64,000 nt of DNA from Deltaproteobacteria bacterium (GCA_016704445.1 JADJAE010000002.1:1-64000); one strand, 5' to 3'; positions 10,231 through 19,052 are shown, counted from the stretch's first letter. Program-made: numbers and translations. Notes: generated by a model from the letters alone, not told the origin.

Positions 10231-11435
10231 GCGGCGGCCGGAGGAGAAGTGACGACGCCCCGGGTCAGTCGCAACCGAGCGCGATCGATGGTGTCAGCAT
10301 CACCACGACCTTCATCGAGTCCTCCCGCGCGGCCGTCGGGCCGCGGGTGTTCGTACCGTCGGTTCAGGTTGGCTCGCGGGCCGCACTCGGGTCGTTTCTC
10401 CGCGGTCGCGAGATGCGTCGATGTCAGCCGCGAGTCCGCGCATGGTTCGGAGGAGTTCGCCCAGTACGTAACCTCGGGCCAGAGTTCCAGGGCGCGGGAG
10501 ATGTCGGCGATAGACTCGTTCACACGCCCCGTGAACCCTCTCAGCGCGCCGCGATCGAAGAGGGCGGACGCGAGCTGATGTCGCTCGCTCTCTGAGTGCG
10601 GCGTGGCGAAGCGTTGCGCGATGGCTTCGACCAGTCGCTCGGCGCCCTCGAAACTACCCGCTCGCGTGAGGAGCATCGCCTGCTCGAAGCGATCGTCGCT
10701 CCCCAGGGCGAAGTCGAAGGAGATGGTGTCCCGACGCGGGATCACCGCCGCCGTCACCGCCGAGACGACACGACCTCGTAGGCGGTCCAGCACAGCGTCC
10801 CCACTTACCGGTCCGAGCGGGTGGTTGCCGGAGTCGGCGCCAGAGAGTCCCGTCTGCTCGTCGCGGTCGGTGAGGTCGATCGACCGTTGCCAGACGACCT
10901 GCGGCGGCCGGGTACGTGCGATGATGCGGACCTCGACGCTCACCGTTCCCTCAATCGACCGCACGAGTTGGGTGCAGGCGTAGGGGTGGTCGACCATCAC
11001 CGTGTACTGCTCCGTGCGGAACGTCATGTGTCCCGTGGTGGGCTGGTAGATCGGAACTCCGTAAGGGCCCATGACGGGAGGCGGCGGGGGATCTTGCACC
11101 CACTGCGGCACCTGTCGGGTGCGCTGCTCAGGCACCTGGCGGTGGCACATGTAGGGACGAGATACCTGTTGTTCGGTCCCGTGCTCGTCCCGGTGAACCG
11201 TGCCCGACAGGCCGAGCTGCGCGCCCTCTTGTACGATGTCGAACGTGCCAGTGCCGCGCACACCCTCAGCGATGCGTTGTCCGAGGGCGGCGCGGTCATT
11301 GTCGAAGGGCTCGACGGACAACTGACGGCCCCATCGCTGAAACGGCGATGGATGTGTCAGAGGCAGCGTGACGGATCGGTTCGTGGCACACGCCGAGAGC
11401 GTGATCAGTAGCGCGAGTCCTGCTGGTTTGATCAC
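9942..11435 (-). CDS. TPR-containing lipoprotein; C-terminal end uncertain
   Basis: The first about 330 residues look real: a lipoprotein signal with lipobox LSAC near residue 15, a Pro-rich stretch (VQDPPPPPVMGPYGVPIY), a segment with spaced cysteines (YMCHRQ, YACTQL), and C-terminal TPR-like helices (ALFDRGALRGFTGRVNES). The open frame continues to 9942, but its last 96 codons run antisense to the XRE-cupin gene and have shadow composition. A one-base shift near 10450 would give a natural end, with LRTMRGLAADIDASRDRG leading to a TGA at 10312-10314, and I favour that end. The gene is the downstream partner of the lipoprotein gene that ends 20 bp before it. Confidence 0.6.
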   Translation of the reverse strand: MIKPAGLALLITLSACATNRSVTLPLTHPSPFQRWGRQLSVEPFDNDRAALGQRIAEGVRGTGTFDIVQEGAQLGLSGTVHRDEHGTEQQVSRPYMCHRQVPEQRTRQVPQWVQDPPPPPVMGPYGVPIYQPTTGHMTFRTEQYTVMVDHPYACTQLVRSIEGTVSVEVRIIARTRPPQVVWQRSIDLTDRDEQTGLSGADSGNHPLGPVSGDAVLDRLRGRVVSAVTAAVIPRRDTISFDFALGSDDRFEQAMLLTRAGSFEGAERLVEAIAQRFATPHSESERHQLASALFDRGALRGFTGRVNESIADISRALELWPEVTYWANSSEPCADSRLTSTHLATAEKRPECGPRANLNRRYEHPRPDGRAGGLDEGRGDADTIDRARLRLTRGVVTSPPAAAHSTGRSITTEYPTALPRPGLAYECFWSPRKASTSPTASVHDRPDAVSVIDPVSTVRYSRVPGVCGTPVIRAPGGSTMRSISVPGTRSGSSLRTVA

Positions 11436-11455
11436 CGGAAACCTCTGGCCAGCGG

Positions 11456-12085
11456 TCAGTAGTTCGCGTTGAGCGCGTAGGTCACGTCACAGCGCTGGAT
11501 GAGATTCCGGCAGTAGAACCCGAGCACGTAGCTGCCCGCCGGAAGGTCCGCGACCTCGGTTGCGGTGCGTACGTTCTCGCGAAATGCAAACGCCCGCGCC
11601 TGACCGCCCGCCGAGTAGTTCGACCACTCTGCGACGGTGAAGATGCCGACGTTGTAGGTGTCGCCGGGAGAGCTCACAGAGTACGCAGCGAGCGCCGCTG
11701 GTACCGTGAACGTCACCCCTCGGAACCCAGTGAAGAGCGGGAGGCGTGCGGCGCCGAGGTCGTGAATCGTCGGAGTCGTGGTGCTGGCGGTGCAGACGCC
11801 GAGCGTGCACGTCCGACCACCCGTACACGACCCGCACACGGCCCGCCCGCACGAGTCGTTTCCGCATACCGCGCCGCTGCAGGTGCAGCCACTGCTGCTA
11901 CTGATGCAGGACCCGAAGCCGTTGCATGTCTGCGGCGACGTGCACGTCCCGCACGATGCCCCGTAGTCGTCGAAGCCGCAGCGGAACCCCATCTGCGCGC
12001 ATGTCTGCCGCGTGTCCGTCCCCGGGCCTCCGTCTCCGCACCCCATCGCCAACCCGAGGCCCACCACCAACGCCCATCGCATCAT
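11456..12085 (-). CDS. Cys-rich exported lipoprotein
   Basis: The 209-aa protein starts MMRWALVVGLGLAMGCGDGG with a lipobox ending at Cys about 16. Residues about 25-95 hold Cys-rich repeats (CGTCTSPQTCNGFGSC, CGSCTGGRTCTLGVC) like those of other surface proteins in this window. The rest is a beta-rich domain (FRGVTFTVPAALAAYSV, DLPAGSYVLGFYCRN) resembling a small secreted carbohydrate- or ligand-binding module; no family is assigned. The start at 12085 is preceded by GGGAGGG at good spacing. It forms a probable operon with the downstream TPR lipoprotein gene. Confidence 0.7.
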   Translation of the reverse strand: MMRWALVVGLGLAMGCGDGGPGTDTRQTCAQMGFRCGFDDYGASCGTCTSPQTCNGFGSCISSSSGCTCSGAVCGNDSCGRAVCGSCTGGRTCTLGVCTASTTTPTIHDLGAARLPLFTGFRGVTFTVPAALAAYSVSSPGDTYNVGIFTVAEWSNYSAGGQARAFAFRENVRTATEVADLPAGSYVLGFYCRNLIQRCDVTYALNANY

Positions 12086-12164
12086 CGTCGCGCCCTCCCG
12101 TTGGTGGAACACGATCGTGCAGAAGGCCTGCCGCAAGCCCCACCGATGCGCCTTATAGTCAGCT

Positions 12165-12172
12165 AGTCGACT
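12165..12172. promoter_or_regulatory. Small palindrome in a divergent intergenic region
   Basis: The perfect 8-bp palindrome AGTCGACT lies in the 106-bp gap between the Cys-rich lipoprotein gene and the divergent small XRE gene, within a wider stretch with repeated TAGTC elements. It could be a binding half-site for the XRE protein. This is weak evidence from symmetry and location. Confidence 0.2.
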
Positions 12173-12191
12173 GTTACGCAAGAGCGCTCCG

Positions 12192-12521
12192 TTGTGTTTG
12201 CGGAGCGTGCCGCGCCCTCGCAAACCAACGCGTGCCGCGCTCTACACGGCACCCGCCTACCTCGCGTTCATTGCGAGGGTCGGGGCGAACGTGCGGCGTC
12301 TGCGCGAGGCACAAGGTCTGACCCAGGAGGAACTCGCATTCCGGTCGACAGACATGGGACCGGCGCTGCTGCGCACCATCGAAGCGGGTCATGTCAACGT
12401 GACTGCACTGTCGATGAGCAGGCTTGCGGAGGGGTTGGGGGTCGATGCGGCAGAGTTGCTCGCGCCCGCGGCGCCGATGGCGAAGCGGAAGCGCGGGCGC
12501 CCGAAGAAGGAAGACTGTTGA
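12192..12521 (+). CDS. Small XRE-family DNA-binding protein
   Basis: The protein of up to 109 aa contains a helix-turn-helix (VRRLREAQGLTQEELAFRS, then LLRTIEAGHVNVTALSMSRLA) and ends in a basic AT-hook-like tail (KRKRGRPKK). The start is uncertain: TTG at 12192 opens the frame, and GTG at 12207 is an alternative, both ahead of the HTH. It is divergent from the Cys-rich lipoprotein operon and may control it. Confidence 0.75.
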   Translation: MCLRSVPRPRKPTRAALYTAPAYLAFIARVGANVRRLREAQGLTQEELAFRSTDMGPALLRTIEAGHVNVTALSMSRLAEGLGVDAAELLAPAAPMAKRKRGRPKKEDC

Positions 12522-12628
12522 TGGCTGCGTAGAAGCGCAGGTTTCGTGGGGATCCCGACGGCGGGGTGACTCGTCGGGCGCGTCGAGGAGGCTCTACGCG
12601 GTAGTCTCGCGGCTCATGGCGGTGCCCA

Positions 12629-13153
12629 TCATCGCCGCAAGCGCACCGGCGTTCGCAGCGGCTGCATCGACCTCTCCGTCGCGGCGCAGAGCCGCTTGAA
12701 GTCGTCGAGCGCGATCACCGATCGCCCCAGCAGGTCGTCCCACAGGTCGAACGGCGTCGCGACCCGCCCCCGCCCCAGCTCGGACAGCGCGAGGAACGCC
12801 GCGCCCTTGTCCGCCGCCACGAAGACCGCCTCGGGCAGGTCGTGCGCACACGCTGCGATGGAGAGGTGCTCGACGAGGTCCTTGTCTGCCGACGCAGCGT
12901 GAGGCCGCAGCTCCGAGAAGAGGTACTCGAAGGCCGGGGTGTCGTTCATCACCGGATGGACGGCGATGATCCGTTTGCCGTCGCCATTTCTCGCGTCGAG
13001 GAGATCGCGTCGCCAGAAGAACGAGGAGACGCTGGCGCGACGTTCGAGCTCATCGACCACGGTCACCATGCCCGGTTCGAACCTCGGCGCCGACGCCCGG
13101 CAATGCTCCGCCAGGACGTTGAAGGGCTTCTCGTCGATCACCCACTGCATCAT
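12629..13153 (-). CDS. PIN-like protein, probable toxin partner of XRE-ImmA/IrrE
   Basis: The 174-aa protein is acidic at positions typical of PIN nucleases: VIDEKPF at the N-terminus, DLVEHLSIAACAHDLPEAVFVAADKG in the middle, and FDLWDDLL before the last helices. PIN domains are Mg-dependent RNases that often act as toxins. Identification is by motif layout, not close similarity. Its ATG overlaps the stop of the upstream XRE-ImmA/IrrE gene (13150-13153), so the two are translationally coupled, as in toxin-antitoxin pairs of HTH-peptidase regulators with PIN-like toxins. It converges with the small XRE gene. Confidence 0.6.
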   Translation of the reverse strand: MMQWVIDEKPFNVLAEHCRASAPRFEPGMVTVVDELERRASVSSFFWRRDLLDARNGDGKRIIAVHPVMNDTPAFEYLFSELRPHAASADKDLVEHLSIAACAHDLPEAVFVAADKGAAFLALSELGRGRVATPFDLWDDLLGRSVIALDDFKRLCAATERSMQPLRTPVRLRR

Positions 13154-14322
13154 CGGAACGAGACGATCTCCGCGGCCCGGCCGCGCGAGATGATCTCATC
13201 GCACGCCGCGAGCACGGCCAGCTCACCGAGCTGACTGTTGCCAAAGGCGCTCGGCTTCGCCTCGATCCCGAACTGGTCCGGCGGCGTCCGCGCGATCGGC
13301 TGTTCGAGCCCGGTCTCCACTGCTGGCTTCCTTGGGGAATCGCGCAGCGCTCGCGCCTCCGCTCCGGTGAGGAGCCCCAGGTTCTTCGCGTGCCAGGCTG
13401 CCCCCTCGAAGCTGAGCCCCCAACGTCGCGCGATGCTCGCGGAGATGCTGCGCGGCGTACCGCTGAGCGTCCCCACCCATCGCCCGGGCGCAAGAAACGC
13501 TGGCGCGAAACCGTTGGCGCGCTGCTCGACGTCGCTGGTGTCGTTCTGTCGGGAGACGAGCGTCAGGAGGTCGCGATCTCCATTGGCGTCGTGGAGCAGG
13601 TGACACAGCTCATGCGCCAGGATCGCCCGTCTCGCCGGGGCGTAGCGCACTCGATCGATGGCGCGATTGAGGATGATGACGGGGCTGGCGCCTGCCTCGG
13701 CCAGGCTCGCCGCCTCGACGTCCCTGGCTTCCAGGGTCAGTTCGAGCACCAGGACACCGGCCTCTTCGAGCCACCCCTGGAGGGAGGTGATGGGCCCCTC
13801 CGTCGGCGCAAGCTTGAGCCGTGCCTCTTCACCGAGGACATAGCCCTGCTTCCACGGTGCCGGTCGCGCCGTGAGGGCCGTGACCTTCCGCGCAGCGGTG
13901 ACCACCGAAGCCGGTCGCCCGAGCTTCTCCCAGAGAAACGCATGGATCCGGCCTGCCTCCGCCGCCCGCGCGAGCGCTCTCGCGTCGGCGCTGGAGATCA
14001 TCTCGAAGCCAAGCGGTGCGCGAAACCGGGCCGCGCTCCGACGAGGATCCGCTCGCTCCGTGCCCAGCAGCGTCACCGGTGAGACTCCCAGCGCATCCGC
14101 GAGGGCGATCAGCTCCGCGGCAGAGAGGTTCGCCCCTCCTTCGATCGCCGCAAGCCGCGCAGGTTCAACCCTAGCGAGGCGCGCGACCTCGGCGGGATCG
14201 AGCCCCGACACCGACCGAGCCGAGGCGATGCGTTCAGCGAGCGACACCGATTCGAAGTACCCCGGCCCCGGCGCTTCAGCAACCGCCACGACCACCGCGT
14301 CGCCCCGAATATAGGCCCCCAT
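13150..14322 (-). CDS. XRE regulator fused to ImmA/IrrE zinc metallopeptidase
   Basis: The 390-aa protein has an N-terminal helix-turn-helix (about residues 25-85: LAERIASARSVSGLDPAEVARLA, LAAIEGGANLSAAELIALADALG) and a C-terminal ImmA/IrrE peptidase domain with zinc motif AHELCHLLHD near residue 236. Such proteins repress their own operon and cleave themselves or a partner regulator on a signal. The downstream PIN-like gene overlaps it by four bases. The only ATG, at 14322, lies inside a 42-bp palindrome, so either the message is nearly leaderless or translation starts a little downstream at a GTG. The C-terminal about 60 residues (LGELAVLAACDEIISRG) may contact the partner. Confidence 0.88.
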   Translation of the reverse strand: MGAYIRGDAVVVAVAEAPGPGYFESVSLAERIASARSVSGLDPAEVARLARVEPARLAAIEGGANLSAAELIALADALGVSPVTLLGTERADPRRSAARFRAPLGFEMISSADARALARAAEAGRIHAFLWEKLGRPASVVTAARKVTALTARPAPWKQGYVLGEEARLKLAPTEGPITSLQGWLEEAGVLVLELTLEARDVEAASLAEAGASPVIILNRAIDRVRYAPARRAILAHELCHLLHDANGDRDLLTLVSRQNDTSDVEQRANGFAPAFLAPGRWVGTLSGTPRSISASIARRWGLSFEGAAWHAKNLGLLTGAEARALRDSPRKPAVETGLEQPIARTPPDQFGIEAKPSAFGNSQLGELAVLAACDEIISRGRAAEIVSFR

Positions 14323-14348
14323 TTTCGCGAATATGGGGCCCTATATTC
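14307..14348. promoter_or_regulatory. 42-bp palindromic operator over the start of the XRE-ImmA/IrrE gene
   Basis: Arms 14307-14324 and 14331-14348 (GAATATAGG and CCCCAT blocks and their complements) match at 16 of 18 positions around a central TCGCGA that is itself palindromic. The AT-rich TATA blocks stand out in this GC-rich DNA. It covers the start codon of the HTH protein, the expected place for autorepression, and overlaps the likely promoter. Confidence 0.7.
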
Positions 14349-14363
14349 ACCCGTCTCCGGGCC

Positions 14364-15107
14364 TCACCCGCCGAGCCCAACCAACTTCGCCACCGCGCGC
14401 ACCAGCCGCGCGAACAGCGCCACGTCCACCGCCACCACCAGCCGCGCCCCTCGCCCCTTCGCGCCCGCCTTCAGCGTCACCTCGGTCCCATCCAGCGCCT
14501 TCACCCGCCCGATGGCCTTCGCGATCGCCGTCGCCGTCGCCTGCTCCTCGGGCGACACCGTGCGCCCCCGCCCCCGCTTCTCGGCCTTCGCCGCCGCCGC
14601 TCGCCGCAGCAGCCGAGCGGCGTCCCAGATCTCCTTCGTGCTGGCCTTGTCGACGTCGAGCTTCGCTCCGTCGGGCAGCTTGAGCGTCGCCTTCAGCACC
14701 TCCTCCGGCGAGTCCTCCTCCGACGTGGCGTCGACCAGCGCCAGCAGGGCGGCGGCGCGGTCCTGCTTGAGCGAGCGGGCGAGCTCGACGGTGAGCCGCG
14801 TGGTGATCGCGATGAGCTGCTTCGCCTTGGCGAGCGACATCTCCAGCGCCTCGTCGCAGAGGGCCTCGAAGCTCTCGTACCCGAGCGCCTCGACCACCGA
14901 CGGATCGTCGAGCCGCGTGAGCTCCTGGCCGATCTCAAGGAAGTCGTCCTCGATGCGCTCGCGCAGGTCGCGCACCCTCGTGATCGAGCGCTCACCCGTG
15001 AGCTTGAGCCTCGCAACGCGGGCCTCATGCGCCGACGCGGCGTTGTCAGCGAGCGAGCGGGCCACGACTGCGGTCTTCTTCGGTGCGGACTTCTTCGGTG
15101 TCCCCAT
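14364..15107 (-). CDS. Helical protein resembling plasmid/phage DUF3102-like proteins
   Basis: A 247-aa, mostly helical protein with a basic N-terminus (MGTPKKSAPKKT). The segment EIGQELTRLDDPSV with LGYESFEALCDEALEMSLAKAKQLI resembles the pattern seen in plasmid and phage proteins that pair a short helix with an HTH-like AYQLI block. The C-terminal part is Lys/Arg-rich. There are no membrane segments and no catalytic motif is visible. It sits upstream of the XRE-ImmA/IrrE operon on the same strand, with only the palindrome between, and next to a large inverted repeat. DNA binding is a plausible inference. Confidence 0.55.
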   Translation of the reverse strand: MGTPKKSAPKKTAVVARSLADNAASAHEARVARLKLTGERSITRVRDLRERIEDDFLEIGQELTRLDDPSVVEALGYESFEALCDEALEMSLAKAKQLIAITTRLTVELARSLKQDRAAALLALVDATSEEDSPEEVLKATLKLPDGAKLDVDKASTKEIWDAARLLRRAAAAKAEKRGRGRTVSPEEQATATAIAKAIGRVKALDGTEVTLKAGAKGRGARLVVAVDVALFARLVRAVAKLVGLGG

Positions 15108-15184
15108 CGCACGAGCCTACCGAAGCCTCCGCGCCCCCGTCAGCCCTCGTTCGAACGGTCTTCCCTTCATCGACCACGCCATCC

Positions 15185-15344
15185 CAGCGCGGCCTCACCC
15201 GGAGCGAAGCGGAGGGGAGCGACCGGCCACGCTTCGACCTCGCGCGTCGATCGATCCTCCGAGACGTCGGGGCGTCGACCGAGACGAACCTCCGAGAAGT
15301 GGCCGGTCGCTCCCCTCCGCTTCGCTCCGGGTGAGGCCGCGCTG
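15185..15344. repeat. Large inverted repeat, perfect 46-bp arms (IR2)
   Basis: Arms 15185-15230 and 15299-15344 are perfect reverse complements over 46 bp, separated by 68 bp that contain further short self-complementary segments (GTCGATCGATC, CGTCGACCG). It fills the gap between the helical-protein gene and the APC transporter gene, both on the - strand, so it could act as a terminator for the transporter. Geometry (long arms, about 70-bp loop) matches the other two large inverted repeats in this window. Confidence 0.85.
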
Positions 15345-15382
15345 AGAAGCGTGATCGGTCGCCCCAGCCGGTCGGCGCTCCC

Positions 15383-16674
15383 TTACCCCCCGCGCGGCGC
15401 CCGGTACGCGATCATCCCCAGCGCCACCACGCCCAGCGAGAGCAGCGTCGGCCGCGGCGACTCCCTCGCGAAGCTCCCCAGCATCGCCACCGTCACCGCC
15501 AGGAAGGCCCACACCGTCCATGGTGATCCCGGCGTGTGAAACGGCCGCGCCAGCCCGGGCTCCCTCCGTCGCAGCCGCAGCGCCGCCCACGCGCCCAGCG
15601 CGTAGAAGGGCCACGCCCCCACCACGAAGACCTCCGCCATCTTCCCGAACACCTCGACCCTCGCGTAGGCCAGCGCCAGCCCCACCGTCAGCACCGTCGC
15701 CGCCGCAGGAACACCCCGCCGGTCCACCCCCGCGAGCGCCCTCAGCGGCGGCGCGTCGTCGCCCAGCGCGGCCACCACGCGGGTGCCCGACACGAGGCCG
15801 ATGAGGCACCCGCCGAAGGTCGACAGCGCCACCAGCGCCACCATCACCCGCTCTCCCGCCACCCCCGAGAGCCGCGATCCCAGCAGCGCCGCCGGGGCCG
15901 CCGCGGTCGAGAGCACCGCCGTCGAGAGCGCCCGGTGGAAGGCCACCACCACCAGAAGGTAGAGCGCTGTCACCATGGCCACCCCAGCGATCAACGCGCG
16001 GGGGATGGTCCGCCGGGAGAGCGAACCTCGGCGGCCAGGGAGGTGAGGTCGATCCAGCCGTCGTAGGCCCAGAGCACCGGGACCATCGCGGCCAGCAGCG
16101 CCGTCCACGACACCGCCGCGACGGGCGCCGCGCTCACCGGCGCCGCGGGAGGTAGCCAGAGCGCCGCGAGCGCCACCGCCGCGAGCGCCACCACCCGCAC
16201 CAGGGTTACCATGGACTGTAATCGCGTCGCGGGCTGCAACCCCAGGAGGTTCACCGCGCCCACCGCGACGATCACCAGCGAGGTGAGCGTAGGCACCGAC
16301 CAGGGGATCACCGCCCCGAGGTGCTCCGCCGTCACCCCCGCGAAGAAGGCCACCGAGGAGGGGACCAGCACCAGGGTCATGGTCCATCCGAAGGCGAAGG
16401 ACGCCCGAGGACCGAAGGCTCTTCGTAGGATGGCCGTGAGCCCTCCCCGCTCGGGCAGGGCCGCGCCCGGCTCGGCGATCACGAAGGCACCGAGCAGCGA
16501 GAGCCCTGCGCCCGCGAGCCACACCGCCAGCGCGAGGTCGAGCCGGTGCACCGCCCGGGCGACCAGCGACGGGGTCGAGAAGATCCCGCTGCCCACCATC
16601 GCCCCGACGGTCACCAGGGTGCCGTCGAAGGCCCCGAGCACGCGACGCTCCGTTGTCGGCGCCCCGGTGCTCAT
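15383..16674 (-). CDS. APC-family amino acid permease, one frameshift
   Basis: An inner-membrane amino acid transporter of about 430 aa. The N-terminal frame begins FDGTLVTVGAMVGSGIFSTPS, the APC signature in the first helix (G-S-G-I-F), and runs through several hydrophobic helices to DGWIDLTSLAAEVRSP. The frame then breaks near 16015 and resumes as IPRALIAGVAMVTALYLLVVVAF, finishing with further helices and a short C-terminus. Total length and about twelve helices fit the family. The ATG at 16674 is 26 bp upstream of the YqeY stop, so the two could be co-transcribed. The break is consistent with one base lost in a G/C run. Confidence 0.85.
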
Positions 16675-16700
16675 CGTCGCCGACGGTCTTGAGAGCCCTC

Positions 16701-17135
16701 TTACGCCCGGATGCGCCGCACGGCGTCGCCGACGTCCTTGCCCTGCACCGCCGCGCCGGTGGTCTTGAGGTGCTTCATCGCCACCCCCGTCGCCTGCCCG
16801 TCGTTGGCCGCCGCACGGATGGCGTCGCGCACCGGCTCGAGCAGCGCCACGATGCCGTCGGCGTCCAGGGTCTTGGGGAGCAGCTCCTCCAGCACGGCGA
16901 TCTCCTTGCGCAGCGTCTCCTGCTGCGCCGGGTCGACGGTGAGCGCCAGCGTGTCCTGGTTGGACTTCACCAGCTTGCGAAGGATGCCCTGCACCGGCTC
17001 GTCGGCCAGGGTGCCGCCCGCCCGCTCGGCGGCCATCGACAGCTCCCCGAGGGCCACCCGCAGGATCTCCTTGCGGACCGTGTCGTGGGCCTTCATCGCG
17101 GCCATCATCTGTCGCTTGATCTCGTCGAGCAGCAT
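16701..17135 (-). CDS. yqeY: GatB/YqeY domain protein
   Basis: The 144-aa protein is a stand-alone YqeY domain, related to the tail of the GatB subunit of tRNA amidotransferase: LLDEIKRQMMAAMKAHD at the start, VLEELLPKTLDADGI, and TGVAMKHLKTTGAAVQGKDVG at the end. It is a widespread bacterial protein of unclear function, perhaps tRNA binding. The start at 17135 is chosen by family length; upstream codons in the same frame do not resemble it. It leads a probable operon with the APC permease. Confidence 0.88.
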   Translation of the reverse strand: MLLDEIKRQMMAAMKAHDTVRKEILRVALGELSMAAERAGGTLADEPVQGILRKLVKSNQDTLALTVDPAQQETLRKEIAVLEELLPKTLDADGIVALLEPVRDAIRAAANDGQATGVAMKHLKTTGAAVQGKDVGDAVRRIRA

Positions 17136-17406
17136 AGGGGTTGCGATGACCGCTACGCCCCGATGCCCTGGCGCGTCAAGATGATCGACCGCCGCCCCTG
17201 CGGCCTGCACACCGCGTCATCGGTCTTGACCGTTGACATCCCGCGTCACGCAAATGTGCACGCATCGTTGCATTCGCGAAAGGCCGTGTTACTCACTGCC
17301 CCCGTTGATCTGGCGGGCGTCGTTCACGGTCTTTTGATCTCCGATCTGGAGGTCATCGAGGGCGCCTCATCCAGTGAACTCCATCGGGGGAGCATCGACC
17401 GTTCAA

Positions 17407-17844
17407 ATGTCCACGAATCGCACCAAGAACCTCTTCGCCCAGCGCTTTCGCGTCGTGCTCGTCGGCGACGACGAGCGCTTCACCTACGCCCTCGGCGAGC
17501 TTCTCCAGAGCGCCGGCCTCACGGTCGCGGTGGTCAACACCGCCTCCCAGGCCCTCGCCGAACTCGATCGTCCCGGCCGCCGCGTCCTTCTCTGTGACCT
17601 CGCCGCGACCCAGATGCAGGGCGTCGAGACCGTCGTCACCCTGCGCAACCGGCGCACCTCGGTCCCCACGGTGGCCATCTCCTCCATGCCCAACATCGCG
17701 CAGCACTGCGCCGTGCTCGGCATCCGCCACCACCTGTCCCAGCCCTTCCGCTTCGGCCAGCTGATGGACCTCCTCGAGCTCGCCGCCCGCCCCTCGGTCG
17801 CCTCGTCGACCTTCAGCGTCGTCAGCGCCGCGCTCGCCGAGTAA
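17407..17844 (+). CDS. Stand-alone response-regulator receiver protein
   Basis: A 145-aa protein consisting of one receiver domain (FRVVLVGDDERFTYALGELL, then VLLCDLAATQM with the presumed phospho-accepting Asp, and a C-terminal HHLSQPFRF replacing the usual Lys-Pro-Phe). There is no output domain. The Lys of the KPF switch is Gln here, so phosphorylation may be altered. The ATG at 17407 is chosen; a GTG at 17374 is also in frame. No kinase is adjacent. Confidence 0.75.
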   Translation: MSTNRTKNLFAQRFRVVLVGDDERFTYALGELLQSAGLTVAVVNTASQALAELDRPGRRVLLCDLAATQMQGVETVVTLRNRRTSVPTVAISSMPNIAQHCAVLGIRHHLSQPFRFGQLMDLLELAARPSVASSTFSVVSAALAE

Positions 17845-17859
17845 CCCCCTCCTCCCCTC

Positions 17860-17880
17860 CGCCACGCTCTCTGTGTGGCG
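17860..17880 (+). terminator. Weak hairpin after the receiver gene
   Basis: CGCCAC (17860-17865) and GTGGCG (17875-17880) form a 6-bp stem with a 9-nt loop 16 bp after the receiver gene stop, followed by CAAAATCCC. This is a plausible but weak terminator before the next gene on the same strand. Confidence 0.3.
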
Positions 17881-17949
17881 CAAAATCCCATAACTCCCGA
17901 ACGATCGGTGTAACGTCCGCCAAACACCTTCCAGGCGGTTGGAACCATC

Positions 17950-18990
17950 GTGGCTTCGTTCCTCTCCATCCTCGGTCTGCTCGGGATGCCCGTTGGGGTC
18001 TACCTCATCACGCTCTGTGCCCGCGGGGCGACCACCCCCTGGGCCTGGGCCTGGATGGTGGTCTACGTCCTCTTCGACCTCGGGTGCTTCTCGCTGGTGG
18101 GCAGCCCCCGCCGCGCCCGCATCATGCTGGGCATCGGGGCCGCGCTGCTCGCCGCCATCATCGGCCTGCGCCACGTGAAGAACTTCCCCACCGCCATGGG
18201 CGCCAACGTCCGGCTGCCCGCCAACACCTCCGGGAGCTGGATCGGCAAACTCGCCGAGGAGGCCGACCTCGGCCCGATGATGGTCACGGCCTTCGGCGAC
18301 TTCGGCGCCTTCCGCCGGGAGGACGTCTCCCGCGCCCGCCCGTACATGAAGCAGGACTACCGGCGGATGCGAGCCGACCTCGACTTCTCCCCGGTGCCCT
18401 CCACCCTCGGCGCCAACATCCTGGGGATGACCTCCCCCGCGGCCATCGAGACCCTGGTCTTCAACCCTCCCCCCGAGGGGCGGGCCGCCCGGGCGATCAT
18501 CTACATGCACGGCGCCGGACCGCTCTACAAGCTGCCCTGCTGGATGCTCGCCCGGCGCATGCCCGACGCCATGATCGTGTGCCCCACCGTCGGGCTGCGG
18601 GGAGAGTGGGCCCACCCGGACGCCGCCGCGGCCTTCCAGACCGTGCTGAGCTGGACCCGGGAGCGCTCCTCGGCGGTGTACGCCATCGGCTGGGGCACCG
18701 GTGGCCACGGGCTGCTGCGGCTGCTCAACGGCAACGCCCTCGGACACGTCTCGGGCATGGTGCTGGTGTCGGGCTACGACGAGAACTACTTCGACGACGT
18801 GCGCCGCTCGGGGATACCGATCCTGATCCTGAGGGGAGAGCAGGACAACCGCACGCCCGCGTTCAGGGTCGAAGGGCTCGCGGGCCTCGACCGGGTGCGC
18901 AACCTGGAGATGCCCGGCGACTACTTCGTGTTCTATGAGCAGGAGGACGTCGTGCTGGAGGAGATCGACTCCTTCTGCGGCGCGCATTAG
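17950..18990 (+). CDS. Membrane-anchored alpha/beta-hydrolase-like protein
   Basis: The 346-aa protein begins with three hydrophobic helices (FLSILGLLGMPVGVYLITLC, AWAWMVVYVLFDLGCFSLV, IMLGIGAALLAAIIGL). The rest resembles an alpha/beta-hydrolase: IIYMHGAGPLYK (oxyanion-like HG), IVCPTVGLRGEW, IPILILRGEQDNRTP (acid-bearing strand). The nucleophile elbow reads IGWGTGGHG, so the usual Ser of G-x-S-x-G is not where expected. It may be non-catalytic or use another residue. The start is a GTG at 17950. It precedes the ECF sigma operon on the same strand. Substrate and function are unknown. Confidence 0.6.
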   Translation: MASFLSILGLLGMPVGVYLITLCARGATTPWAWAWMVVYVLFDLGCFSLVGSPRRARIMLGIGAALLAAIIGLRHVKNFPTAMGANVRLPANTSGSWIGKLAEEADLGPMMVTAFGDFGAFRREDVSRARPYMKQDYRRMRADLDFSPVPSTLGANILGMTSPAAIETLVFNPPPEGRAARAIIYMHGAGPLYKLPCWMLARRMPDAMIVCPTVGLRGEWAHPDAAAAFQTVLSWTRERSSAVYAIGWGTGGHGLLRLLNGNALGHVSGMVLVSGYDENYFDDVRRSGIPILILRGEQDNRTPAFRVEGLAGLDRVRNLEMPGDYFVFYEQEDVVLEEIDSFCGAH

Positions 18991-19052
18991 TGATACCCCC
19001 TCCTTCAGGGTCCGACGTGGGCGCCTGACCAGCTCCGGAAGGATCTCGATCG

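Noticed and set aside
9942..10311. C-terminal extension of the TPR lipoprotein antisense to the XRE-cupin gene
   Set aside because: The overlapping part lacks protein-like composition and a one-base shift gives a natural stop at 10312-10314, so the end of the gene is more likely there.
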